From: PWPS01 sp964507105
GTDB lineage: Bacteria; Patescibacteriota; Minisyncoccia; Minisyncoccales; PWPS01
Length of the DNA: 64,000 bases
Direction: 5' to 3'
Assembly (NCBI GenBank): GCA_964507105.1
Contig: CAZDOR010000001.1
Coordinates: forward strand, 51,332-115,331
Within the stretch, counting starts at the first letter, position 1. Every line of letters starts with the position of its first letter. A model generated the notes under the pieces. It was not told where the DNA came from and ran no database searches. It worked only from the letters and a program-made list of their open reading frames with translations. Below are positions 42,614 through 51,683 of this stretch, in pieces. The translations under genes and the position numbers were made by a program.

Positions 42614-45600
42614 TTAAATATTTAAATATTCACTTATTTCCCACCAAACACCGAATTGGTATCCTATAAGAGTCAGTACGGCACCGACAATGAGCCAAGA
42701 AGCCAGAATAAGGACATAACCTTTCAGGGCAGCATTCCACAGCTTGTAAACTCTTTGCATGGTGCGAGTATCTCCCATTCCGGTATAAAGAGCATAGCCG
42801 GTATAGAGAAGAAGAACGACCAAGGAATAAGGGATGACCATCTTCAATAATATTTCTTGGATTATCAGACCGAACAGAACGAAAAGATGAGCCGGTTCGC
42901 AATCGTCTCTGCTGTCTACCGGTTGGGCGGGATCGAATATATTAACCTCTCTTCCGCAGGGGACGATTCCGTCGGTTAGAGCTTCACTGAATATTTCTAC
43001 ATAGGCGTGAGACGCTTCACTTCTGCGGTATACGTGACAATCCGAATCGGAACAGGCGGAAACGCTCCAACCGAAATTGCCCAATTCTTCGAATTCATAT
43101 ACGATCGAGGTCGAATCGGTAATTATATCTTCCGACTCTCCGTCGATATCAACCAGGTAGTAGTCAGCGCCCTCCACTTCATCCCAGCTCAGTTCTTGGT
43201 AAGAGTCGGCCAACGGAATTCTTTCCGGATCACTTATATCACTTTCTCCGGGAGAAAGATTTTCGGGAGCCGGCATTGAAGGAATAAACACAGTCCAATC
43301 CGAAGCGGAACCGCAAATTAACTCTTCTTGCATCTCTTCCACGGTGGTTTCGTAGAAGAGAAAATCATCATCTTCTTCCGGTGGAAGAACACAAGAAGCT
43401 ACGGCCCAAATGTATTGTTGCGGGTTGCCCAGATCGTCCCAAAAATTTATACCTCTCTCGTGCAGATAGTCCGGATCGGAAGTTACGAATCCTCCTTCGA
43501 AGTCTCCTCCCATCCCGCCCGTATCGGTGAGAGAAGCCATAGTTATTCCCACATCCTGTTCGTATAAGGCCAAAACGTAGGATTCGGCACCGGGTATTTC
43601 TTCCCACTTAAAGTTTATCGGGAATTCGGAATCAGCGCCCCCTTCGGGAGTCATCTCTTCCGGGGGATGACCGGTGGTTTTGAACCTGAACGGAGCGTGG
43701 CTCGGATCGTAGTCCTCACGCCACTCGGAACATTCCTTATTATTTTCAGCCCAGTTTATTATTTGGTTTACCTGGTAATTCTCATAAGGATGGTCCGTTT
43801 CTTGATCCCAGCAGGCTTTAACGTCCCATTCGTATTCCGTATCCACTTCCAGATCTTCAACTTCATAACGGACTTGATTGCCGGTTAATATTTTTGCCTC
43901 TTTCCAATCTTCACCTTCTTCACGAAGTCTGTAAACATAACTTCTGGCTCCGAATCTACGATTCCATTGCAGTGTAAATGGGAGACCGGTAGTGGCGTCA
44001 TCCATACTTACTCCGGGGCGTTTTTCATTTTTGGGATTGCCCGCGCTGGGCGGAATCATCTCTTTAACTTCTTCTTGATCCATTTGGAAACGCCACATTT
44101 GACTGAAATCGGTACAATCAATTTCTCCTCGATCCCTGCATGTTGATACGTTCCAAGAATAAATGTCTATTTCTTCATCTTCGGGAAGAGTGAAGTATTC
44201 CAATTCTTGATCCAGATGGTTTGGGCCGGGATAGATATGCTGACTTTCGTGATGTTCTCGGGGGCGTGTTTTATAACTACATATCGGGTTTTCTTCAAAA
44301 GTGTCCGTAAGTTGAGTGTGACAGTCTTCCAAAACCGGACCGTCAAAAGAGGTTTCCGTAGAGGAGGTGACTCTGGTTCCTTCTCCGAAGCTCAATTTGT
44401 AGAGTTCGGGAGGGCGAGGCCTTCTTCCCCACAATACATTTTCGTATGGTCTTCTCGTCGGATACGGCTGATACCATTGTTGTGCCCATTCCAATTCTTC
44501 TCTGAAAGCGACCCTGTCTTGAAGAATAAGATTGCCGGTTGACGAACCCCACAGATTTCGGAAAGAATCAGCGCCCAAGGAACTGAGATTTTCTTCTTCA
44601 CGCATTTCGTCTTCCCAAGGGTAGACGTAACCTTCGTCGTAATCGTATTCCTCCGCTTTTAGTCTGGTCGGATCGTAGCCGGGATCGTATTTTTTCGGGT
44701 CGTAAGGAGAGACCCAGTTGGGATCAATCGGGGAAATCGGCTCCGGAGAATCACTGGTTTCGAAAGAGAAATTAGCTTCGGGACCCCATCTTCCTTCACC
44801 TCGGTCCATGTCTTCCGATTTTTCCAGATAATCGTGAGGTTTGCAGGCTGCTTGGAGACTGTAGGTTTGTTCCGAGCCGGAACGGAAAAAGGAGGGTCTT
44901 CCATAAGATTGATAAGTGTCTCTTATTATGTCTTGAATTTCTTCATCTATGGGATCGGATCCATCGAATTTATCCAGCATATGATCCATCATCCATTCCC
45001 GTTGAGGTCTTTCGTAATCGTATACGGGATCGAATTCGAGAGGATTGAAGCTATTTTCGTCCAACCAGATTTCTTTTTCGACACCGCACTCGTCACAATC
45101 TATTATATTATCTCTATCGTATCGCATGACGTCCAAAATGTATCTGGTATCGGTCACCAATCCTCTTCTAAAAAGATCCGGAGTTTCGGTTCTTCGGTAG
45201 TCTTGATAGGTTCTATGATTTTCTTCTTCAAGCTCTTCAAAAACTCTGCTTGCTTCCGAATAATCGAAACCTTCCTCCATCAGTCTGTTTATAACTTCGT
45301 GACGATGGAATTTGGCGGGTCTGTCTTCTCTGTTTATGTTATCGAATCGAATGACATAATGATTTACGCAGGCGATATCTTCCGGACCCTCACATTCTTG
45401 CAATTCTCCGTCTTCTATCCATCCGTCGTGCCAGCCGGGAACATTCCACCAGAAGAGTTTTGTCGGCAACGAAACTCTACGCAAAGGATCGGATCCGCCG
45501 AGTATATTTTTTTCTCTTAAAATATCTATATTGTCCGGAACCTCTCCGCCGATAATTTCGGGGAGCCAGGGATTGTTGAAGTAGTAGGGATCTTCTTGAT

Positions 45601-46267
45601 CGAAATCACCCAATTCTCCGGGAACTCCCGGGGGAGGCTGCAAACAGTCGCTTTGACAAACGGGAAAAGGAACGGGCTCTCCGTATTCTTCCATTAATTG
45701 TTCCTCGGTCCTCCAAGCATCTTCGGGATTGGTCCCTCCCGCTCCATCGGCGGCAGCATCTTCCGGAAGATCGGTAGGTGGCCAAGCTTTTTGCCAGCTA
45801 CCGACCTCTTCAAAAACTATTCCCTGTTCTTCCGGAACGTATCTGTCGTAATAGGCAATATATTTATCCTCCAACCAAATTGGTTCATCACACTCTTCTC
45901 CCGCGTCTCGAACATCCATACCACAAGTACCTACTTGAATTCCGACCACTTGCCATTTACGCATCAATATGTTCCCTCCACAACCGGAGTGTTCAGCTCG
46001 GAATTGTCTTTCTTCATGAACTACATTTTCTCTATACACAAACCGGGGTTCTCTTTCCGGGTTAGGGCAAGGAGAAAGAGTCGTGTGATCGAAAGGAAGC
46101 ACTTCCGAAGGACGAGGGAGTTCCGTTATTCTTTCTTCAACATGTTCCAGTTCGTTAACTATACTTGAGTCATGAAGTGTTTGTCCGTGAGCACCTTGAA
46201 ATGTCAAAGCAAAGAACAAAAGAAATGTTAAGGAAAACAGTATTAATTTAAAATATCTTTTTTTCAT
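42614..46267 (-). CDS. Giant secreted protein with FnIII-like repeats and a VirB2-like membrane tail
   Basis: A 1217-residue protein. The frame reaches 46288, but the ATG at 46267 (MKKRYFKLILFSLTFLLFF) starts a clean signal peptide just after the upstream stop. A long cysteine-containing outer region of unknown fold (to about 700) is followed by three FnIII-like domains ending YEWDVKACW, YIWAVASCV and FGWSVSACS. The C-terminus has membrane helices VIPYSLVVLLLYTGYALYTG and YVLILASWLIVGAVLTLIGY flanking a basic loop, a VirB2-like hairpin placed at the end instead of the start. Acidic, WD/PE-rich composition. Probably a surface adhesin or cap of the secretion complex. Confidence 0.7.
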   Translation of the reverse strand: MKKRYFKLILFSLTFLLFFALTFQGAHGQTLHDSSIVNELEHVEERITELPRPSEVLPFDHTTLSPCPNPEREPRFVYRENVVHEERQFRAEHSGCGGNILMRKWQVVGIQVGTCGMDVRDAGEECDEPIWLEDKYIAYYDRYVPEEQGIVFEEVGSWQKAWPPTDLPEDAAADGAGGTNPEDAWRTEEQLMEEYGEPVPFPVCQSDCLQPPPGVPGELGDFDQEDPYYFNNPWLPEIIGGEVPDNIDILREKNILGGSDPLRRVSLPTKLFWWNVPGWHDGWIEDGELQECEGPEDIACVNHYVIRFDNINREDRPAKFHRHEVINRLMEEGFDYSEASRVFEELEEENHRTYQDYRRTETPDLFRRGLVTDTRYILDVMRYDRDNIIDCDECGVEKEIWLDENSFNPLEFDPVYDYERPQREWMMDHMLDKFDGSDPIDEEIQDIIRDTYQSYGRPSFFRSGSEQTYSLQAACKPHDYLEKSEDMDRGEGRWGPEANFSFETSDSPEPISPIDPNWVSPYDPKKYDPGYDPTRLKAEEYDYDEGYVYPWEDEMREEENLSSLGADSFRNLWGSSTGNLILQDRVAFREELEWAQQWYQPYPTRRPYENVLWGRRPRPPELYKLSFGEGTRVTSSTETSFDGPVLEDCHTQLTDTFEENPICSYKTRPREHHESQHIYPGPNHLDQELEYFTLPEDEEIDIYSWNVSTCRDRGEIDCTDFSQMWRFQMDQEEVKEMIPPSAGNPKNEKRPGVSMDDATTGLPFTLQWNRRFGARSYVYRLREEGEDWKEAKILTGNQVRYEVEDLEVDTEYEWDVKACWDQETDHPYENYQVNQIINWAENNKECSEWREDYDPSHAPFRFKTTGHPPEEMTPEGGADSEFPINFKWEEIPGAESYVLALYEQDVGITMASLTDTGGMGGDFEGGFVTSDPDYLHERGINFWDDLGNPQQYIWAVASCVLPPEEDDDFLFYETTVEEMQEELICGSASDWTVFIPSMPAPENLSPGESDISDPERIPLADSYQELSWDEVEGADYYLVDIDGESEDIITDSTSIVYEFEELGNFGWSVSACSDSDCHVYRRSEASHAYVEIFSEALTDGIVPCGREVNIFDPAQPVDSRDDCEPAHLFVLFGLIIQEILLKMVIPYSLVVLLLYTGYALYTGMGDTRTMQRVYKLWNAALKGYVLILASWLIVGAVLTLIGYQFGVWWEISEYLNI

Positions 46268-46275
46268 ATGGGTAA

Positions 46276-48054
46276 TTATAAACTGCATTTATCAGCTTCC
46301 GGGGTTGGTGAGAAGGGGTACGGGTTGTATAATCGTTGAACTTGTGCACAATCGGTACTTCTGAAAGGATTTTCCGAAGTTCTGCCCTTTTCATCTCTTC
46401 CGCTATATGGGTAAGTAGTTTCACACCACAGTGTGTCCGTCGTACATGTACAGACTCCATGCATTATACATTCCGGTTCGCATTCCGGGTGTGTATAATA
46501 TTCACAACCCGGACATCGAGAAGCGTGAATTACTTCTTCGGGTAGCCCTTCAGAATTCGGTGTAATATCATCACAACTTTCTATCGGATCCTCGATACGA
46601 ACACACATCGCATCTCCATGACAATATTGTTTATAACCGCTTGGATTGAGAACGGTGCACCCAGAAGGGCTTGCACTTTCACACTCCCCGTCTTCATCGT
46701 AACTTCTTGAACAATTTGCACTTGAGCAGCCGTCGTACCAGTCGTACCACTGCTCCAATTCTATACGGATGTAAACATCCCAGCCGGCTTCTACGGCCTC
46801 GTTAACTTCATCATGAATATCCGTGCTTACACAGCCTCCTTCGAGGTCGTATCTGACCCTACCGCCGTCGGCGGGATTGTTGCAAAAGTCTATATAAGTT
46901 CCGTCTCTTCTTGCTGCATCTTCCAAAGTGTCCATGGCGTCGGAGGTTGAAAAATCGTTGGTATTAAAATTAACTCCTTCCCAGTTTGAATCAAGGATCA
47001 AGTCATCTTCGGTTTCTTCCAATCTGTTGTCGTAAAGCCTGAGTTCCGGAGGTTCCAAACCACTCAATTTATGCAATTCGTAAGGAACTTCTCCCTTTAG
47101 CTCGTTTTCGTGAAGTTCAAACCGGGCGGGGCGGGAACCCATCTCTCCGAGAGACTCAGGTATGTCGTCATCGAGTCCACTATCTTGCCCCAATACGTTT
47201 TGATAAGCTAAAAAATAAATTGGACTTAAACTACTTCCCAGGTCTTCCGGAATTTCTCCTTCCAAACCCATTGCGTAAAGACCCAGGTAGTCTATACTAC
47301 CCAAATTGTCAGTATCGTCCGGTATCGGTCCTTCCATTTCGGTATTATAACCGAGATTGAGTTGCAGACTGTTGGCTACCGAAAGATTTCCGATATTTCC
47401 CGGAATTTCTCCTTCCAGATCCAAATAAGAAGCCTTATAGACTAATTCCGGTTCAACATCTATCCAACTGTCAGGTAATTCCCCGTCTATCATGTTTTCA
47501 CTTATACTGAATATCTGAAGAGGCAGCTCTTCATTGGGGGTCATGTAATGAGCTTCAATTTTTCTTATCTGATTGTCGGTGACTGAAACCTGACATCTTC
47601 TTCCCCGCGAATTAGGGGGTTCCGGCTCACTCCAGTTTTCTTTTTTTTCTTTATCGGTCACATCGCATCCGGACCAACCGACAAAATAACCTCCTCCGTG
47701 GCTCGGCGGAGCTTGTAAAACTATATTTTTCATCTCCGGCCATTTTTCATGCAAAGGAAGATCTTCTCCTCTTATTTCGTAGGGAGTAGCTCCTCCCGCA
47801 CCGGAAGTCGGAAAACTATTTAAATTTCCGATTCCGGATTGCTGACCTATTACTGCTCCCGGCTCTTCCAAGCCGTCGACGAAACTTCTTACCACGAGAA
47901 AATTACCTCCTCTTTTTTCAGTTTCTTCTATTTCGATCGGATATATTAAGGCGGACAAAAACCGGCTTCCGATTGTGCCGGAAAATACGAGAACCAAAAG
48001 TGAAGTAAGAACTATCCCCACTATGAATCCGTAGTTTTTTGCTATTTTTTTCAT
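46276..48054 (-). CDS. Secreted leucine-rich-repeat protein with a cysteine-rich tail
   Basis: A 592-residue protein: signal-anchor (about 9-30), an N-terminal domain (40-180), then plant-type LRRs (about 200-370) with units such as LEGEIPGNIGNLS, MEGPIPDDTDNLG and LEGEIPEDLGS, and a C-terminal tail (about 400-592) with roughly 20 cysteines (CSSANCSRSYDEDGEC, CPGCEYYTHPECEPEC) that probably form disulfides. Plant-type LRRs are protein-binding, so extracellular attachment is likely. It is 3 bases downstream of the larger LRR gene. Confidence 0.8.
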   Translation of the reverse strand: MKKIAKNYGFIVGIVLTSLLVLVFSGTIGSRFLSALIYPIEIEETEKRGGNFLVVRSFVDGLEEPGAVIGQQSGIGNLNSFPTSGAGGATPYEIRGEDLPLHEKWPEMKNIVLQAPPSHGGGYFVGWSGCDVTDKEKKENWSEPEPPNSRGRRCQVSVTDNQIRKIEAHYMTPNEELPLQIFSISENMIDGELPDSWIDVEPELVYKASYLDLEGEIPGNIGNLSVANSLQLNLGYNTEMEGPIPDDTDNLGSIDYLGLYAMGLEGEIPEDLGSSLSPIYFLAYQNVLGQDSGLDDDIPESLGEMGSRPARFELHENELKGEVPYELHKLSGLEPPELRLYDNRLEETEDDLILDSNWEGVNFNTNDFSTSDAMDTLEDAARRDGTYIDFCNNPADGGRVRYDLEGGCVSTDIHDEVNEAVEAGWDVYIRIELEQWYDWYDGCSSANCSRSYDEDGECESASPSGCTVLNPSGYKQYCHGDAMCVRIEDPIESCDDITPNSEGLPEEVIHASRCPGCEYYTHPECEPECIMHGVCTCTTDTLWCETTYPYSGRDEKGRTSENPFRSTDCAQVQRLYNPYPFSPTPEADKCSL

Positions 48055-48057
48055 GAT

Positions 48058-50760
48058 TTAATTTGTTGGAAAACCGCCTCTGAAATCATCACCATTTCCT
48101 CGAACGTTAAATGAAACCATATTATTAACTTCACTTAAATTGACTTCATTAAAATCACTGCTATCTAAATTATTATTGTTTAAAAACAGCATGTCACTTG
48201 GAAGATTTCCGCTCCACTCTCCCCAGTTTACTTCTCCGGATACGGATTTATTCTCCCCGAAACTTAAATAAATTAAGTCAGTCAAGCTTTCAACGTTTTC
48301 GGGCCAGTTTTGAACATAATTACCGACTATTGCATTGTGAAAATCCATATGTCTCAAGTTTTGCATGTTGCCGACATTTTCTACAAACCCTTCCACACAA
48401 TTTTCAAAACCCAAAAGACTTATTAAGTTGGTGTTCTGATTTATTTCATCGGGAACTTCCGTTATTTGGTTGTTATTAAAATCGAAGACTTTCAGCTCTC
48501 CTAAATTTCCTACCGTGTCGGGAATCCCCCCGATCAAACCGTCTCCTTCTCCTCTTTCGTGACTGAGCCCTACGTCCCACCAAACAAGCTCATTCATTAC
48601 TCCTATTTCTTCGTCTATCTCTCCGTCCAGCAAATTTCTATAGAGGCTTAAAATTTCAATTTCCTCCAGATTTTGAACGAAGCCCGTATGCAAACCGCCG
48701 TCTATTTCATTAGAGTCAGCTAAAAATCTTTCCAGTTGATTCCAGCTATTATTTTCAGGTAGATTACCGCTGACTCCACCGCTTGATTTGTCCGCTTTGT
48801 CCTCATTATTGTATTGAATATAGAATCTTTCCAGTTCGGAAGTATTGGTCAGATTGTCATCAATACTGACCTCTATTTGGTTGTTATTCAAGTAGAGTCT
48901 TTCCAGTTCGGAAAGATCTCCCATTTCCGGTGGTAAGTTGGTTAATTCATTGTTTTGAGCGTAAAGATAAGCAAGTTGCATTCCTCCCCATCCGTTTTCC
49001 GGAAGTTGGCTGAGTTCATTATTACTGATTATAAAAGTTATCAGCTGGGTTAAATCGGTTATTTCTTCATCAACCGGTCCGCTCATCAACCCATCCATAT
49101 TGAAGCGAGTCATGCTGACATCTCCCGTTTGTCGAGAAATATTCAGATATTCGAGGCCGGTCAAATCGGACAGTTCTTCCGGGAAGTCGTTTAAATTCAT
49201 CATGGCTATATCGAGAAAAAAGAGCTCATCTCCAAGATTAGAAAAGCTGTCCGGAAGCTCGGTTATGTCTTCATTTTTCCAAAGAGTCAGTTTTAAGAGG
49301 GAGTTTCCGAAATTATTTCCGAACTGGTCCGGAAGCTCGTTTATTTCGTTTTCTTCCAAGTGGAGGAATCTTATTTCCGGTGCGGAAAAATCATTGAGAT
49401 GAGTGATTTCGTTTCGAGCGGCGAAAAATTTATCAAGCAAGGGAGAGGCAGCTCCATCCGCAGGCATACCCAATCCGCTTCCATCATAATAATTGTTTTC
49501 TAAGTTTAAAATTCTCAATTCCGGTATTTCGAGCAATTCCTCGGGAATTTCTCCTTCCAGTCGATTATTTTGAGCTCGAAAGGTTTGCAGTTGATCCAAC
49601 TGGCCGATATCTTCGTGAATTTCTCCTTCCAATTTGTTATTGTATACGGACAAGAGAAGAAAGCCGACCGGATTATCGGGATCTTCCAACTCGGAGATTT
49701 CTTCAGGAATTCCGAACGAAGAGCCGCCGAATTCTTCTATAGCGTTGTTGTCCAGCTTTATAAAATTTAGAGCAGTCAATTCTCCCATTTCTTCCGGAAT
49801 TTCTTCTATACAATTATATCTCAAATCAATGAAAAGCTGGCGAGGATGCCAGTCTTTTTTGTCGTGATAATCCCGCAACTCTTCCATGCTTTCTATATCT
49901 TCTATTTCCGGAGGAATTTCAGCCCCTTCTCCCAGACAGCCCAGTACGTTTTGATCCGCTCGTAAATGTTCCAAAGATTCCGCTTCTTCAAAAACGGACG
50001 GGTCGCTAATATCAAAAAGATCATCCGTAATATTGTTTCGAAGATGAATAGTACTCACTCTTCTTAAACTAAAGATGGAAGAAGGGATGTTTTGAAAGAA
50101 ATTATTTCTGAGGGTTAATAACTCCAATTCCGGAAAATTGGTAAAAAAATCTTCATTGGGAAACTCTTCCAGTCGATTGTTGTGCAAGTAAAGCTTTTCC
50201 AAATCTTCCAAATCTTCCAGTTCTTCGGGAATTTCTCCTTCAAAAAAGTTGTCATGCAGTGACAATTCTTCCAAATCAATTAAATTCCCCAGTTCTTCGG
50301 GAATTTCTCCTTCAAAAAAGTTATAATCGAGGTGAAGGTTTATCATGTCCTCCAGCCCCTCCACCTCTTCAGATGTTAAATTATCTTCAAATTTGTTTTT
50401 ACTCAAGTCCAAGTGGATAAAGTTATCCAGATCTCCGAAACCCTCGTCTATCTCCCCGAGAAAATTCCATTCGGGCCAAATTATTCTTCTGACTCTGTAG
50501 TCTCTATTTGGTTCAAACTCTATTAATTTTATACCGGGATCGCCGAAAAAATGAAAAATCTCCCTTCTTTCCAAGTATTCTTCACCGTCAATTGTCCAGT
50601 CGGCAAAACCCCCGGTTCTCCAACTTACCGGGAGCTGGATACCTTCTTCACGATCCGTTTCCATTTCTATGGTTACTCCCTTTGCACTTTTTGCTCCGAA
50701 AAGTGTTATCAAGAAAAGAAAGAGAAAAAAAGAAGATAATTTGAAAAATTTTATCATCAT
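48058..50760 (-). CDS. Large secreted leucine-rich-repeat protein
   Basis: A 900-residue protein with a signal peptide (1-29, AKG cleavage), a short N-terminal domain (30-110), and about 28-30 LRRs of 22-25 residues to the C-terminus (for example LEELSLHDNFFEGEIPEELE, LERLYLNNNQIEV). No membrane anchor at the end. Two neighbouring repeats share 33 identical bases (50218-50250 and 50290-50322, spacing 72 bases = 24 codons), a sign of recent repeat duplication. It starts 13 bases after rsmA and heads the surface operon. Ligand unknown. Confidence 0.85.
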   Translation of the reverse strand: MMIKFFKLSSFFLFLFLITLFGAKSAKGVTIEMETDREEGIQLPVSWRTGGFADWTIDGEEYLERREIFHFFGDPGIKLIEFEPNRDYRVRRIIWPEWNFLGEIDEGFGDLDNFIHLDLSKNKFEDNLTSEEVEGLEDMINLHLDYNFFEGEIPEELGNLIDLEELSLHDNFFEGEIPEELEDLEDLEKLYLHNNRLEEFPNEDFFTNFPELELLTLRNNFFQNIPSSIFSLRRVSTIHLRNNITDDLFDISDPSVFEEAESLEHLRADQNVLGCLGEGAEIPPEIEDIESMEELRDYHDKKDWHPRQLFIDLRYNCIEEIPEEMGELTALNFIKLDNNAIEEFGGSSFGIPEEISELEDPDNPVGFLLLSVYNNKLEGEIHEDIGQLDQLQTFRAQNNRLEGEIPEELLEIPELRILNLENNYYDGSGLGMPADGAASPLLDKFFAARNEITHLNDFSAPEIRFLHLEENEINELPDQFGNNFGNSLLKLTLWKNEDITELPDSFSNLGDELFFLDIAMMNLNDFPEELSDLTGLEYLNISRQTGDVSMTRFNMDGLMSGPVDEEITDLTQLITFIISNNELSQLPENGWGGMQLAYLYAQNNELTNLPPEMGDLSELERLYLNNNQIEVSIDDNLTNTSELERFYIQYNNEDKADKSSGGVSGNLPENNSWNQLERFLADSNEIDGGLHTGFVQNLEEIEILSLYRNLLDGEIDEEIGVMNELVWWDVGLSHERGEGDGLIGGIPDTVGNLGELKVFDFNNNQITEVPDEINQNTNLISLLGFENCVEGFVENVGNMQNLRHMDFHNAIVGNYVQNWPENVESLTDLIYLSFGENKSVSGEVNWGEWSGNLPSDMLFLNNNNLDSSDFNEVNLSEVNNMVSFNVRGNGDDFRGGFPTN

Positions 50761-50772
50761 GCTTATTCAATT

Positions 50773-51615
50773 TTAGCCGCTAAGATTATCAAAGTCAAGA
50801 TTTTTTGTAATTTCAACCCAGTTTTTCAAGGTAAAATCCTCGGCTCTGTTTTTGGGATCGAGATTCATCGATTTTAGAAGAGATGAAACTTTTTCTTTTT
50901 TTACTCCCTCGAGAAAGCTAAGATTATTTTTAATTTGTTTGCGGGGATGAAGGAATCCGGCTTCAACGACTTTAAAAAAATTTTTCCGTAAAGAATTGTT
51001 TTCGGAATATTTGGAGTGAGGGGAGAGTTTGATTATTTGTCCATCCACTTTAGGGGCGGGCCAAAAGGAGGTTCGAGGTACCGACTTAATCAGACTTACA
51101 TCGCATTGAAAATGAACCAAAACGGACAAGAAATTCATTTTATTTCCTTTCGACTTCATTCTTTCAGCTAATGCTTTTTGGATTATCAAAATCATTGTTG
51201 AGGGCTGATGATCCAGTGTTGAAAACTTTCTTATCACCGGACTCGAAATATAAAAAGGAAGGTTGGATAATATTTTATAATTTTTTCCGAGATGTTTTTC
51301 AGTATTGAAATTCAGTATATCCTGGTTTAGCAAGGTCAGGTTTTTCTTTTCGGGTAAAGTTTTTTTCAAAACGCCCATCATCCGAGAATCCTTTTCCACA
51401 CAAACGACCTTACTTCCCTTCTCTATTATTTTTTCGGTTAGAGACCCTATTCCGGGGCCGATTTCGAGAATTTCATCTTTTTCGGAAACATTTCCGGCTT
51501 TTATCATTTCATCTATTATCGAGGAATCTATTAAGAAATTTTGCCCCATCCTCTTAACGGGCCCTCCGACATTTTCGAGTATTTTTTTTATTTGTTCGGG
51601 AGAAGTCAAGTTCAT
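50773..51615 (-). CDS. rsmA: 16S rRNA adenine-N6 dimethyltransferase RsmA (KsgA)
   Basis: A 280-residue SAM-dependent enzyme that dimethylates two adjacent adenosines near the 3' end of 16S rRNA. Seen: GQNFLID at 24-30, motif I EIGPGIGSLT with GPGIG at 53-57, VEKD, NQDIL and catalytic motif IV as NLPF at 118-121 followed by YISSPVIRKF. The usual NLPY is NLPF, a common functional variant. The C-terminal domain is complete. It directly precedes the LRR operon by 13 bases. Confidence 0.95.
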   Translation of the reverse strand: MNLTSPEQIKKILENVGGPVKRMGQNFLIDSSIIDEMIKAGNVSEKDEILEIGPGIGSLTEKIIEKGSKVVCVEKDSRMMGVLKKTLPEKKNLTLLNQDILNFNTEKHLGKNYKILSNLPFYISSPVIRKFSTLDHQPSTMILIIQKALAERMKSKGNKMNFLSVLVHFQCDVSLIKSVPRTSFWPAPKVDGQIIKLSPHSKYSENNSLRKNFFKVVEAGFLHPRKQIKNNLSFLEGVKKEKVSSLLKSMNLDPKNRAEDFTLKNWVEITKNLDFDNLSG

Positions 51616-51654
51616 TGGTTGATTATATTATAAAAAAACGACAATTAACAGTTG

Positions 51655-51683
51655 TTGACTTTATTTTTTCTGGTTGGTAGAAT
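51655..51683 (+). promoter_or_regulatory. Probable promoter of, or within, the LysM/M23 gene
   Basis: TTGACT at 51655-51660, exactly 17 bases, TAGAAT at 51678-51683. The -10 box overlaps the preferred ATG (51682), so a transcript from it would begin inside the gene near 51690. Confidence 0.5.

Noticed and set aside
44834..45520. 228-codon plus-strand frame
   Set aside because: Antisense to the 1217-residue secreted protein, which has a signal peptide, FnIII-like domains and operon context; the antisense frame has none.
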